A stretch of 64,000 nucleotides of DNA, from the NCBI GenBank assembly GCA_013396995.1, contig VWZP01006006.1, positions 341,079-405,078 on the forward strand, in the 5' to 3' direction. Position 1 is the stretch's first letter; every line of letters starts with the position of its first letter. The position numbers and the translations under genes are program-made. This stretch comes from Dicaeum eximium. Its lineage: Eukaryota > Chordata > Aves > Passeriformes > Dicaeidae. The notes under the pieces are model-generated. The model was not told the origin of the DNA. It saw nothing but the letters and a program-made list of their open reading frames with translations, and ran no database searches. Of the stretch, positions 50,078 to 63,600 are shown piece by piece.

Positions 50078-50540
50078 AAACATATATCTTCTTTCATCAG
50101 CTGCAGCAGAAATCATGGCATATTCCTGATTTTAAAGCAAGGCTAAGTTTTCACTGCAGTGGTTGTGCATAAATAAGATACAAGTACGAGTAATTATAAT
50201 TTTCATCTGGATGAGTATCCTGATCATCAGAATTTTAATCAGCACCTCCATTTTTCATTTCAGAAAAAAAAAAAAGTTCAAAATTTTAGTTACTTAGAAC
50301 TGGGCAGAAACTAAATGTAATTGAGAAAAATTAAATAAAGCTCTTAACTGTCCCCCACCACCACTTTATTCATATGAAATGAAATGTCCAAAAAGTCACT
50401 AGATGCATCAAAGATGAAGGAAAGTGTATTTCCTGTGAGAGGTAAGAATGTCCTAGATGCTGTATTCAACCAAATATGGGTCATGGTAAGCAATCTGGTA
50501 CAAATTGCACTTTTCTTAGCACACCTTGATTTATTCTGTT
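50078..50540. other. Unique sequence between microsatellites
   Basis: No feature recognised except short poly-A at 50265-50275. Confidence 0.6.
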
Positions 50541-50819
<279 letters not shown>

Positions 50820-53800
50820 TGTTTTAAGCTTGGATTTCAAATTTACGCTGATGAATGTAAGAAAAATAAAAGTAAGTAATGCAGATATGATGATTTATTT
50901 TTCATTACAACTGTATCAGTATCAAAGCTGTTGGGAGACTGAAAACAGAGCTAAGAATTCAACTAAGTAGCTGGGTAATTTTCTTGATTTTCTTGCATAC
51001 TTTTCTTAGCTGGGATTGTTTTCATCTGGCTAAAGTTTCAGAATGATTACATAAGTTGCAGCTACAACATTAAGTGCAGTTTCATATATCCATTTTCAAT
51101 GCTTGATCCAGAGACTCGGAGAGGTTGATTTACAAAGAAATTGCAAAGTTCAAGGTAAGAAATGGAAGTTGGAGAGCAAAGTTGAGAAACTCAGTGCTTC
51201 CAAGTTGTAGATAGCTTTTGCTTGATTGAGTGCTGGAAGAAAAGTTATTCAAGAATATCTGTGTAAAGTGTATTGTTCCAAGGAGAAAGGCTAGAAACAC
51301 CACAAGAATTATCTAGGAAGATCATAGGGAAGGACTGTTCCTGAACTTTTTAAAAACTTTTATAAAGCACTGATATTGGCTTTAGATTATTATTTTACTG
51401 TCACAACAGAAGATTTAGTATTTGTTGATGTTAAGAGTTTGTTTAGACATGTATGGATAGTCCCTGACGCACAGAAATTATTTAGATTTTAGAAAATTGT
51501 ACTTTTACACAAAATAATGTGCAAGATGCAGGAAAAATAATGAACTGTTGAAACAACAAATAAACTGAGACACCAATTATTAACATTATGAAAGTGACAT
51601 TTTAAGCAAAGAAATACTTTTTACTCTGACAGACATGACATAATAACCTATGTACACAGTATGCAATTTTCTTTTAAAGTAACACCTTTTCATAGTTTCT
51701 CTATTTTATTTATTTGTTTCCTATTTTACTACTAGCTTCTATGCAATAATTTTAGCAAAGTGCTCTTCATGTTAGAAATTTTACCCTTCATGTTATATCA
51801 TCTCAAAAATTTCAGCTAAATTATATATTTCCCAGTGCCTGGGACTTCAAATATAATTCTTCATGTGGAAATATTTTTAGTTTTCACATTATCAAAGGAA
51901 GCCATGGGAACATAACTTTACTCCAAGACTGAAAGCAGGGAATATAAATTAGGAAGAGTCTTTTAAAATTGTTTTGGTTATTTTCAGGATAGATGAAAGC
52001 AGTGAGAGAAAAACATCAGTTTTTCCTTATTAGTTCTCTTAACTAACTTTTATATTTGGTTTTGATGGTCTTTTGCAACAGCAAATTCAGTGGATTAAAT
52101 ATTTCTGAGCCAAATAACTTTCCTTGCATGTTCATATAGGTGCCAATTCACCTTAAAATCAATGTGTTTGATTGAAGGTTTAAGAAATAGTTTATATATT
52201 AGTTAACTCCATCAACCACATTTTTAAATTTATTAAAATTATATTGTTGTTGAAAAGCAAGTGGCCCTGGAATATGGTTTTATTATTTTTTTCAGTTGTT
52301 TTGGGGGGTTTTTGTTCGTTTTTGTTTTGTTTTGTTTGTTTTTTTTAAAATATGTGAATGGGCAAAAACTAACATAGCTCAAAAGAATCATAGTTGGAGA
52401 ACAAGAAACTGCATCTTTCTACAAATGAGATAAAATTCCACAGTGGAATAAATTAGTATATCTGAGAAAAAAAAAGTGATTTAAAATCTATTTCACAAAG
52501 ATAGAGTGAATACAATGATTTATTCAACCTGTATTTTAAGAATTAATGGGATCAATAGCATTACTTGTCTAGGGTCACCTTGCTATAACCTATGAAAAGG
52601 TTATGTTAAAAGTGACTCTACAATCAATTCTTAAAAGTAAATATGTGCATAAACCCTGAAAGCCTAGCAAAAGCAGGTATATTACACACCATTAAACCTC
52701 TAAGTGTTTTAGTTTTTCTTAAATAAAACGGCAAAAAAGCTGAACTCTCATAAAGCATAATTAATCCAAGAAGAAAAACAACCAACCCCTCAAAAAATCC
52801 CATCCCACAAGAAAAAAAACCCACACTACAAAGAAACAAACTGCAGCAGCAAAGGCACAGATAAATCATCACTGAACTTGGCCAAGTATATTTAATAAAC
52901 AGTTCAATGAAAAATTAAAACTGCCTTATATCTTAATTGGAGACTGTGTTTGGGTGGACCAAACATGCATTAGAGAAATGCAGTCACCAGTAGCTGTCAG
53001 TTCAGCCAAATGATTTTGCTACAGGATGCCTTCTGTGGGTCACAAAGCCTCCCCAAACTGACAAACACCCTGCCACTTGCTGCAGATGCATGGCTGTTGT
53101 GCACAGCAAGGGCTAAATATGTCATTACAATATGGCACAGTGTGTATGCCTAATTTGTAGGGTCACGTGAGAGCTGAAACCTGGAATGAGGCCCTGAAGG
53201 CACAAGAACTAATGAACTCTGCCTGGCTTCAGAAGAGTAATCCATCACTGACATACAACAGCCCTTTTCTTTAGACTGTGTTGATGAAAATTTTCTAATC
53301 TCTCATGCCAAGTGACGTTTTCTTAACTGAGCAAGACAGAATGTCCTCCTAACATGAACCTTCCCACAGCAAAATACACTATAGTTGGAATCTTCTGAGT
53401 TAATTTGAAGTATTTCTAATTAAAACATGAGAGGAGAGGAAGAAAAAAAGAAAGTAAGTAAAAGAAAATTATAAGCCAGATCCTCCCTGTTTAGCTATAG
53501 ACTTTAAAAGTAAATATTAATTTAAATATAAATAAAAAATTAAATATAAAACTCAGTGAAAGTTCTATAATAGTAACATTTATCTCAAACCAAACAGACA
53601 TATGCATGGATTTCCATAACGGGCCAGGTTAATTTATATTATCATTAATGTTAATACCAACATCAAATGACTAATATTATGATAATGCATTAAAATTTAA
53701 CCATCCATTTTTTCCTTCACAATCCAACTATATTTGGCACAAATGCTTTAAAATTACCAGATTTCTGCATAACAACCTATGTGTCAATATAGCAAAACCT

Positions 53801-55097
53801 GAAAATCTTGAGATCCTAGAAAGGTTTAACAAGAAAAATTAGATGCCCAGTTTTGTTTTGTTTTTTTTTCCTAAAGTAAGAATATCCATGTAATTTCAGG
53901 AGCTGGATAAGAGGTTAGCTTGATCTTTTTTTCTTTTCTTTATGTTTTTAAAAATTATACTGGATAATCCTGAATAGGCCAACTCTGTGGATATACTACG
54001 GGGAAGATTCCACGTTGTCTGCTTCCATTACCCATTACCTACTCCATGCTGTCCAATCCTCTACCATATAGAAGAGTTAGCAAGTGTCTCCTGCATATCT
54101 GGGTCAGAAAGACTGAGGATCATTTACACCAGACAAAAGCTACACATGTAAACAAATCAAATTCTTCCCAACCTGTTCATCAGCCTGACTCTGTCTATCC
54201 AGGTCAGAAGATAATAGTAGCCAATAACAGATATTTAGTGAAACGAGACTTTCTCTGCGACACATGGTTTTCTTCATTCAACCACTTAAGACTTCCAGAA
54301 CCCGCCTCCAAATTGCCATGTTGCTGTAGCCAGCAGTGGACCCTACTGCCAAGAATATTCTGAATCTTTTTCTTCCAAATGTGGGGTTTTTTTTCCTAAT
54401 GTGTTCAGCCTCCATATTACTGTTAGCATCACCTTCAAATCCTAGGCTGATGGCAGCCATGTGATCTGATCCTTATGATGTAATCCTTTCCTTATGTTTT
54501 TCCACTTGCTCAGGTACCTATCATCAAACTGAATCAGTAACATCTCAGTATAACAGGAACTGGAGTGTAGCCCTTGCTCCCAAAGCCCTAGGTTATTTAC
54601 GTACTGATATTCTTTATTTTCTTATATACAGACAGAAAAAAGGGTTTCTAAGGAAATAGAATATGTGAATTTATGTCTCATTCATTTTCTAGACCTTTAG
54701 CTGTCTCAGAATATCTGTCAGATCAAACTAATCTTTGGATGCAAATGTTGTTCTACCATTTACATTTCAAAGTATAAGGTGCTGCTGTTAAATCCTGGAA
54801 AAAACAGCTCATGCTAAACCTGTTAATCATTCTGCACCTCTGTATATTTAATTTCAGTTACATTTCTGATCCCTGTGATGAAAATAGTTCAGCTAGTTTT
54901 GAGAAGCTCAATTCAGATAGCTAAATATACAATAAAGCCAGAAAAATTGTGTTATGTGTATGTAGTGTCCCACTCCTACACAGCAGGGAGCATCCAAGAG
55001 TTGCAGATACCCAGGTTGGGAAAAGAACAGCAAAAGTCAAAAGGGTTTATAAAAAGAAAAGCTCACTAAGTTTATCAGCACACTACACACCTGGCAT
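50820..55097. other. AT-rich unique sequence, nothing recognised
   Basis: No gene, RNA or transposon recognised. A TCACGTGA palindromic E-box lies at 53163-53170 within sequence of mixed composition (52960-53290). TTTTG runs occur at 52316-52345. The frame at 54046-54363 (105 codons) has no motif. Confidence 0.55.
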
Positions 55098-55290
55098 GAT
55101 TATGATGATGATGATGATGAAGAAGAAGAAGAAGAAGAAGAAGAAGAAGACAACGAAGACAACAAAGATGACAAAGAAAAACAAAACGATGAAGGAGAAG
55201 AAGAAGAAGAAGAAGAAGAAGAAGAAGAACAAGAACAAGAACAAGAAGAAGAACAAGAAGAAGAACAAGAACAAGAAGAACAAGAAGAAC
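55098..55290. repeat. Degenerate trinucleotide lead-in: GAT, GAA, GAC/AAC, GAACAA steps
   Basis: A stepwise series of related triplets: GAT repeats, then GAA repeats, a mixed GACAAC-rich part, GAA again, then GAACAA hexamers. It ends at the AAGAGG array. Frame-preserving triplet structure throughout creates a long artificial open frame. Confidence 0.95.
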
Positions 55291-55902
55291 AAGAGGAAGA
55301 GGAAGAGGAAGAGGAAGAGGAAGAGGAAGAGGAAGAGGAAGAGGAAGAGGAAGAGGAAGAGGAAGAGGAAGAGGAAGAGGAAGAGGAAGAGGAAGAGGAA
55401 GAGGAAGAGGAAGAGGAAGAGGAAGAGGAAGAGGAAGAGGAAGAGGAAGAGGAAGAGGAAGAGGAAGAGGAAGAGGAAGAGGAAGAGGAAGAGGAAGAGG
55501 AAGAGGAAGAGGAAGAGGAAGAGGAAGAGGAAGAGGAAGAGGAAGAGGAAGAGGAAGAGGAAGAGGAAGAGGAAGAGGAAGAGGAAGAGGAAGAGGAAGA
55601 GGAAGAGGAAGAGGAAGAGGAAGAGGAAGAGGAAGAGGAAGAGGAAGAGGAAGAGGAAGAGGAAGAGGAAGAGGAAGAGGAAGAGGAAGAGGAAGAGGAA
55701 GAGGAAGAGGAAGAGGAAGAGGAAGAGGAAGAGGAAGAGGAAGAGGAAGAGGAAGAGGAAGAGGAAGAGGAAGAGGAAGAGGAAGAGGAAGAGGAAGAGG
55801 AAGAGGAAGAGGAAGAGGAAGAGGAAGAGGAAGAGGAAGAGGAAGAGGAAGAGGAAGAGGAAGAGGAAGAGGAAGAGGAAGAGGAAGAGGAAGAGGAAGA
55901 GG
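55291..55902. repeat. (AAGAGG)102 perfect hexanucleotide array
   Basis: 612 bases of AAGAGG without any substitution, 102 units, followed by AAGAAGAAGAAG and then unique sequence (ATCTCTAGC). It is all purine on the plus strand. In one plus frame it encodes alternating Lys-Arg and in one minus frame Phe-Leu. The 327- and 287-codon frames across this tract are repeat artefacts, not genes. Absence of any interruption suggests recent expansion. Confidence 0.98.
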
Positions 55903-55915
55903 AAGAAGAAGAAGA

Positions 55916-57558
55916 TCTCTAGCTCTTCATGAAAATGAGTTAGCATGTGCAGTCTGTTCTTGTGGAGCTTTCCAGAAATGGGCTGGGGTCTTTGAGACTA
56001 TTTAGGTCATCTCAATATTCCCCCACCCTGCCCTCTCACATTGGTTGTGTCTGCCCCTTGACCCCACTTCTGCACCTGTTCTGGATCTTGTGTTGTCATC
56101 ATGGACCTGAACAGGAAAACTGGCTCCAGAAAGGTGCTGTTGTACTTCCAAACTGCCTCCCTTTCCCAGCACATCCTGTTCTAACTTGCCCAGTTAAATG
56201 GTCATTGGTGTTACTTACTGCTCTGGCATCTACAGGGTAATTAAAAAGGGGATAAACTTAGTAGAATTATGTTTATGGGAATATATGTAGTACACATATA
56301 TGCAAATAAAAAATATTTGCCAAAGGTAATACATTCACTCAGTAAAATGAAAACTGAAGAAATTTTTTCTTTCAGCATGTGAAAGCCTGAAAAATAAGAA
56401 TTTCACGTCAATTTGAGTGTGTTGATGAAGACCATTTTAAACACACAATGGACTTTTAGCTGAAAATTTACATTATGCTGAAGATTAAAATAATAATAAT
56501 CTCAGTCAAGGATATTTATTATCTTTGATTATTATTTAAATTTAAAGAATTGCTTATTACAGGCGAGCGCTTTGGCCTTGATTCTAGACTAAGGTCAGGT
56601 GAGACCACAACTCTGATCTTTAATTTGCCTTAAGGAGCTATGTCTAAGTGTCACCTAATACTCATCTTATGACAAGATGACATATATTCTTGACAGTGAT
56701 AGGCTGTTAAAAGAAAAAGCTCCAGAAATCAACACTCATTCCTACTTAGTGTTCAGCAGAAATATTTAGGCAGAAAATCTCATCCAGGATTGAAACTCAG
56801 TGAAGTAGAGTCCTGGGACTACTGAGTTAGAGCTGCTGCTGTGTTACAATGCCTTTTGCACTGGAGAAGTTTTTTTCTCTGAGGAATTGTGGTTCAGTAG
56901 TCAAAAACTTACCCCAGCTGCAGTAATAACCTTCCATATGCACATGACTTTCAAAATCCAGCCTGAATGCACACTTGCTATGCTATTCCTGGACACAGGA
57001 AGCTCTACTTCACTGTTTATTATTTCGGCATTTTACTTCCTCCAATGATTTTTTTTCTTTTTTATCAATTTGTCTTATTTTTAACATTCTTTTCTTGGCC
57101 AAAAAAATGATCATCCCTAATAATACTGTTACCTGCATGTTCAATCCCACTATTTAAGGGCTGTTAAATCAAGTGCTACAACGCCCTTCAACAAGACTGT
57201 TTTGTGGGAACTGGTAAATTATGCTCCTATTCTTTTCTGGAATTGTGTTAAATGATCAGTCCCCAGTACACAAGACAGGAAGAATTGTATGTGGAGAAAT
57301 TCTTTTTAGTATGCTTGGTAACAATTTCATTCAAATAAATTCCATTTATTTGACAATAAATCCCCATTTTACTTCTATTAAGTTATTTTTTTAATTGAGC
57401 TTTTATTAATCACTTTAATATCATAATTGCTCTTGCATGCTTATGTTTTAATTTTGTTTACAATGCAGATTTTTTTCAAAATATGAAATTTCCTTCTTTT
57501 TTCTCAATTTAATTTAATGAGAAGTAGCTGCTCATTTAAAAACTAAAAGAACTAAAAG
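55916..57558. other. Unique sequence, with a GC-richer unidentified block at 55950-56240
   Basis: The block 55950-56240 (ggagctttccagaaatgggc, cattggttgtgtctgcccct, ctggctccagaaaggtgctg) is GC-richer and open in one plus frame for 97 codons. Its texture resembles a transposon fragment but I cannot place it. The rest is ordinary AT-rich DNA. CpG-bearing ggcgagcgctttggcc at 56562-56577 is unusual locally. Confidence 0.4.
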
Positions 57559-58358
57559 GGATGGGGCATCGACAACTTCTCTGGGCAAACTGTTCCAGTG
57601 CCTCATCACCCTCGCAATAAAGACTTCTTTTCCTAATATCTAATCTAAACCTACTCTCTTTCAGTGTGAAGCCTGTCCTCCTCTTGTCCTGCCACTGCAT
57701 ACTCTTATCAAAAGTCTCCATCTTTCTTGAAGGCTCCCTTGAGATGTTGGAAGGCCACAATAAGTGCCTTTAGTAACTAAGATAACCTATTGGTTCATCC
57801 TAGCCTTTCCAGGCTGCAAAAATCCATTTCTTTTTGCCTTTCCTCTTGGAAGATGTGCTATATCCCTCTAATCAAGTTGGTGGCCCTCCTCTGGACTCAT
57901 TCCAAGTAGTCCATGTCCTTCCTGTGCTGGGACCTCAGAGCTGGATGCAGCACTGCCGGTGAGGTCTCACCAAAAGAGAGCAGAGGGGCAGAATCCCCTC
58001 CCTCACTTTGCTGGCCACACTGCTTTGGATGCAGCCCAGGACACATTTGGCTTTCTGGGATGCAAGAGCACACTGCTGGCTCATGTCCAGCCTCTCAGCC
58101 ACCAGCAGCCCCAGGTCCTTGTCAGAGGGCTGCACTCAATCTGTTCATCCCACAGCCTGCATTGATACCAGGGGTTGTCCTGACCCAGGTGCAGCACTTC
58201 ACGCTTAGTCTTGTTAAATGTCATGAGATTCCCATGGGCCAACCTCCCAAGCTTGTCCAGGTCCCTCTGCACATCATCCCATCCTTCAGGCATGTCAACC
58301 ACACCACTCAGCTTGGTGTCATCTGCAAATTTGATGATGATGCTGTCAATCCATTAAT
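57559..58358 (-). mobile_element. CR1 LINE, RT C-terminal region to near the 3' UTR, broken
   Basis: The minus strand contains the RT catalytic motif FADD (58318-58329), followed by DTKLSGVVDMPEGWDDVQ, RDLDKLGRLAHGNLM and, after frameshifts, LVAERLDMSQQCALASQKAK. Plus-strand landmarks are cctcatcaccctcgcaataa, ctaatatctaatctaaacct, ggccctcctctggactcat and gatgcagcccaggacacatt. The extreme 3' end and tail (left side) are missing, and the 5' side is truncated at about 58358. Plus-strand frames here, including one of 214 codons, are shadows. Confidence 0.95.
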
Positions 58359-59981
58359 ATGGGTATTTAGGGGAAATGGCTTTGGACTTAAAACATTTCT
58401 TTCAGATACTCAAGAAGTGATTCAGAAACACATCCAGGTGTATGTACATAATACAATATTAGAAAGCAATTTATGCAACATGTTTTTTTCAATGCTGTCA
58501 CTAACTAAAGGTTGTAAATATGATTATTTATTTATATCCACACAGGCACACATTTGATTTTTTGTTTGCTTTTCTAAAGAGGTTTTTAGACTCATCTTTT
58601 TCTAATAGCCATTTAATAGTAAAGTGAGGGAATAAGTACAGTAAATCTAAAAGCTGTATTAAACACATACCTGTTGAATTGAATTGTTTTCCTTCTTTGT
58701 GTGTTTCATGTCTTATAACAGATCCTGAAATTTAATTCTGAGTGATGAATTCAGGCTATTATAACAAGAAACAGAACAGGCACAAAGGGCTGATTTGAAC
58801 ATCTGGGTCTTTCAGGCCATCTATATGCAATTGTCTTCGGAGAGTCAGTAATGTATATCATAAGGATAAAAGATTTTACCTCAGAGGTACATAACATCAA
58901 CAACAACAGCAACAAAGATACTTCATGTGAATTTTCATACGAGCAATTTTTACCTGTAAATACCCCCTTTCTCCCTCTGCTCACTTTGGAACTAATCAGG
59001 AAGATGTTTTCACAGTTTCTACAGTGATATTATCTGCTGATATCAGCTTCATGCAACCAGACTGGTAATATCAAGCTCCTTTAAATATATAACCCATGGC
59101 TCAGCAGTGGCACACTGCCTGTCTTGATTGAAGTCAGGAACTCTAACAGTGGCTGGGATTATCTGTATTTCACTATCAGCCAGACAGCAAGTCTTCCCAC
59201 ACAGATATTGTTCAATAGGCAAAAATTCAGGCTTGTGTGATTCTGCATACCCAGTTTATAGTCTTGAGATGAGCTAAATTTTTGCCAGTTTAAGGATCCA
59301 CAAAGCAGATTTACAGGTCTAGATTTGACAATTTGATGTCAATTTAGAGACTCTGTATCTAGAGTATAGATCTATCCTTGGTGACTGTTTCTTTTTGGAA
59401 AACAGAAATGGTGTTTATGTCACCACATTTTAGCCATCTGTGGTCTAGGTGTCTTATCAAGGCCAAAAATCTGGGCTCTCTTATGCACCAGAGAGAAAGA
59501 TGTCATTTATACTTTTTTTTCAGACCAGTGTCTTCCTGGTGCTGTTTTTCTGTGCTGACTACAAAGGTATTTTTTAATCAAACCCACTAAATGCTGAGAT
59601 TATTAATCTAAAATGAAAGGAGGTTAATTCCACCACAAGTAAGGAATGGCAAAATATTCTCTGTGAAAATGTTGGTAAATGTTATTACTTTGAATAATTG
59701 TCAAGCTTGTCTGTATCTGACTTGTGTGTATTTTCTGATTGTCCTTGAATTGTGTGAAAAAGCACCTTCAGTCTCATCTGTTCTTTTAAGATGCATTTCC
59801 ACACAGTGGGTATTTAAATTCAGAGAACTTCAAAACATACTCAAAATTAGTGCATGATTAAGCATTTCCTTGTAATTAGAGCCAACATTTTTCTCTCATT
59901 AGATTGCAAAAGGTTTAAACTGCGGCTGTCTTAATGAAACAAAAGCCGTGGATATGGGAATACAAGAAATCCATTACTAAA

Positions 59982-60017
59982 CAGTGCTGAGGACTGAATC
60001 AGTGCTGAGGACTGAAT
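59982..60017 (+). repeat. 18-bp perfect tandem duplication
   Basis: cagtgctgaggactgaat occurs twice in direct succession. Confidence 0.9.
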
Positions 60018-60554
60018 GCAATCTCTGTCATTGCCACCGTAGCCACTTTCCTTGCCCTCCAAACTGGCAGCTATTCTCATACTGTAGTCAAGTATGCAAA
60101 GCTGGCAGTGGCATTGCAGAGGAGAGAGAGGTTACGGACTGCTATGTGTGGTTAATTGAAAGAACTGCATTTTCTACATCTGTAATTATTCTCCCTTCCT
60201 TTACCTGTAGTATTTTGTATTGTTTTATATTGTACTAACTTTAATGCTTTAGATATACAGTGCACATGCCATAAAGCTGAGGTCATAGTTGCCTTCATTT
60301 TTTTTATATCTTCAAAGCTTGCTTTGAAAGCACAACAGCCTGAGCTGTCACTGTGATTAATTGGAAACCATACTCTCAAAAAGGTGGAAGGGAGGTCAGG
60401 TCATACGAAGCATAGGAAACTCACAGTCAGACATTTTCCAACTTTCAAATGCCTAAAGTTTCAACCATAAAAATCTTTTTCTTTACAAATACTGTGAACA
60501 AATCAAAATACAGTTGTACCTGCTTCTGTGGCTCCCTAGCAAAGGAATATATAT

Positions 60555-60612
60555 TTTAAAAGGATAGACTATTTCCTTTATATATCCTATCCCTTATAGG
60601 ATAGACTATATT
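60555..60612. repeat. Hairpin flanked by direct repeats
   Basis: The motif aaggatagactat is followed by tatcctatcccttataggata (7-bp stems TATCCTA / TAGGATA), and then ggatagactatattt repeats the first motif. A small combined direct and inverted repeat of unknown role. Confidence 0.6.
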
Positions 60613-63600
60613 TAAAAAAGGAAAGACTGAAATTCTATAATTTAAGTTCTTAAACTATCACCAGTCTCTAGATCTTCTAGATTGCTGAGATAATGGATTA
60701 AACAGTATCACACAACTCCACACCATATCCAGTGAATGATGTGATAAGGATTAATAACCTACAACTCATTCCTGAGGCACACATGTTACTTGGGTTTCAT
60801 TCAGCCTGAATTTCAACACTTACAACTTCAAGTTGTTCATCCCAGGATTGTTTGAAAACATCATTGTACAATGCTGGAGTGTCATTCATATTCCCAGCCT
60901 GTGTTCCCTGTCAACCAGTTTTTTTCTCCTATCTTTCAAATCCTTGCTTCTTTTCCCAAAGTTCATACTGTACCTACCTGTCCCTCTCACCCCTTTTGCC
61001 CAGTAACATTTTTCAATATTGCCTTATGACTTCTACATTCTTTAGAGGCTCCTTTTCCTATTTGTCCTCTATATATTTCCTGACCTACTTATCTTAAGAC
61101 AATGGAACAGATTCATTCCTTCAGCAGCTCTCACCCTCCACAGCCTCAGCTCCTTGTTTAAAAGCCATGTTTCAAATAGCCCCAGATGCTCTGAACTGAA
61201 TGGACCATTCTCTGGAATCATGACTGAAGTACATAACTCATAAGAGGTTACAATATCTGAAGTGTAAAATGTCAGTTTGTAACATTTGCAGCACCTTCTG
61301 AAGAACAGGGGTTTTTCAAAGGCATTTAAATTAGCTAAATTTTGGCAGAATTCCCCAATATATACTAAAAAAAAAAAAAGAAAGAAGAAAAGAAAAAGAC
61401 AAAATGCTCTATTGTCACAAGGGCATTCTTTCTTCAATCCTAATTTCAGGTCTAAGTCTTAATACTTGTTATATATTTACATATTGTGGTAAAGGCCTTC
61501 ACATCCTTGCTAGAAGACACTTGGGGAAATATGAACTTTCTTACAAGAAAGATCAATCGCAGTTTCCAGAGAAAAAAATGGGGATCTTTACAACTTCAAA
61601 TAAGGAAAATTTCTTCTTCATTCCATTTTTGGATCAGGTTTTTTATCTTATATATGCAAATGAAATGCAATTACCAGAAAAGAAATACATTTCTTTTCCA
61701 TGACTGGCCACAACAATATTCCCTCCTCATCAGTTTTTCCTGATCATAGTCCTGAAATTCAGAGACTAGAAACATTTTGCAAAATTGTATATCTAATGTT
61801 TTCATGATAGAAGAAATTATATCCGTATTTATTAAAAAAAACCTTTAGAGCATGAGATTAGAACATTTGTTGCATGATCCAATAAAAGTGATCAAGATTT
61901 ATTTCTATCCTGCTTCATACTTTGTCAGAGTGAGTTTTAGCATTTAACTGGATTGTAACAGTTTGCGCTGAATGTTTTTATTAAGTATTTTTTTCATTTC
62001 TCTGAAACAACTTTTTCTTTTCTCTCTTATGACCATGATTTTTAGTATTTACTTATCTTTTCCATTTAACTGCAAGCACTTATGTATATCCTGTCTTTTA
62101 GACACTAAACAAAAAGACTTCTAGTCAATCTTGCTGATTTTTTGGCACAAAAAAAATCTCAAATTGTATGACAAAGATGTTTCATAGATTTCACATCAAC
62201 ACAAACCAAGTCACAGTAAGAGTCTATGATGCAGCCAGATTTGGTCCACATCTGTTAATACCCAGTTTTCAGGAGAGACTTTGTAACTATTTTTCTAATA
62301 TGTTGATTGTATTTATATACAATGTTGGTACACACAAACTATTTAGGATGCCAAAATCTTTGAACATTTCAACATGTTTAGAGAGGTCATAAACTTTATC
62401 TATTTCTAAATTTACAAATTATTAATCTATTGTATCGATTACTATGTCTCTCGTGGTTTGCCTATATTTAAATTAAAAATACATGAAAAAAAATTAAATC
62501 ATTCTTAATACTTTTTTAAACATATGGACATTTGAATTTAATTTTTTAAAATATTAATTAAAATTCATATATCTATACATGCACATACATTTGGTCATAT
62601 GTATAAACAACTGTAGAAACACACACACATAGTGAACTACATTTACTATGAAGTCAAAAGATTCCCAGGCTGGAAAAGCTCCCCTATTTAGAGACAAATT
62701 CTTCACAGAATTATGTGAATTTTCTTGCCTGGCATGATAATGGCCCTCACATTTTTGAAAATAAGCTGCACCTAATGTGGGCACAACAACAATCTGACCC
62801 TCCAAACCGTGCCTATAAAAGCTCTGTCCCTGAATGTAAGACAAGGGCACAAATATTTCCAAACAATGTCCAGTGATATTTAAAAAGTCTTTTATATTTA
62901 GCCCAACTATAAGCCAAGGTTTCTGGAAATGTGCCACCTAGACAATTTAGTACAGCATGGCCATAGTGTTCTTTACTTAAGATAAAGAAAACTAAAGCTT
63001 CCCAATTAATTACGAGTTTTCATGATTTCACTGTCAGACAAATTGATTTGGTTGTACACTCAATTTGATTTTGTGCTGAACAGCAAATGACTTGCTTAGA
63101 AAATAAAGAAATGTGGTTGGAACAGGGCTTTAATTAATTCTATTGAAAAATACCTCAAATGAAATATACCCTGAAGAAATACTCCTCCAACTATATTCAA
63201 TAAAGGTTGTTTATCAAAGTAATTATTTCCTTTAGGGAATTTCTAAGAATTTTCTCTTTAAACAAATGAAGGCTCAAAAAAGGCAAGCTTTTACTTCTGT
63301 GACCTTGAAGAAACACCTTAGTAGAAAAAATTCGCTTCAGCAGGAAAAAAAAGAGTGTTTTACTTTTAAAAATATTTCATTGCCTCTGTTACTAAATCTT
63401 ATAAAAAATTAACCCTCAGACCTCTGCTAAAATGTTTCCCTATTTTTATCCAGAGTACACCTTTCCAGTTATGGGAATAAATTACAAATTATATAGAATT
63501 TAATACATAATGTAGAGAGTATAATACCTTATAAGATTATTAATATGTAACAAAAACAAGGTTCTTTTAGTATAATACTTGTTCACCTAAAACCTGCTGT

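Noticed and set aside
49825..50116. Two minus-strand frames of about 90 codons, Tyr-Ile/Tyr-Leu/Ser-Leu repeats
   Set aside because: Translation of the GATATA/GATAGA satellite.
53163..53170. TCACGTGA E-box palindrome (another at 39281-39288)
   Set aside because: Single 8-base motifs are expected by chance in 64 kb; no flanking promoter evidence.
54949..55932. 327-codon plus-strand and 287-codon minus-strand open frames
   Set aside because: Almost entirely translation of GAA and AAGAGG repeats (Lys-Arg or Phe-Leu). A repeat whose length is a multiple of three keeps frames open without selection.
57913..58557. 214-codon plus-strand open frame
   Set aside because: Lies antisense to a CR1 ORF2 fragment that shows FADD and other RT residues on the minus strand; it is a shadow of the LINE.
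62554..62937. 127-codon minus-strand open frame
   Set aside because: No domain, signal peptide or known family recognised; in AT-rich DNA without codon-bias evidence I do not call it a gene.
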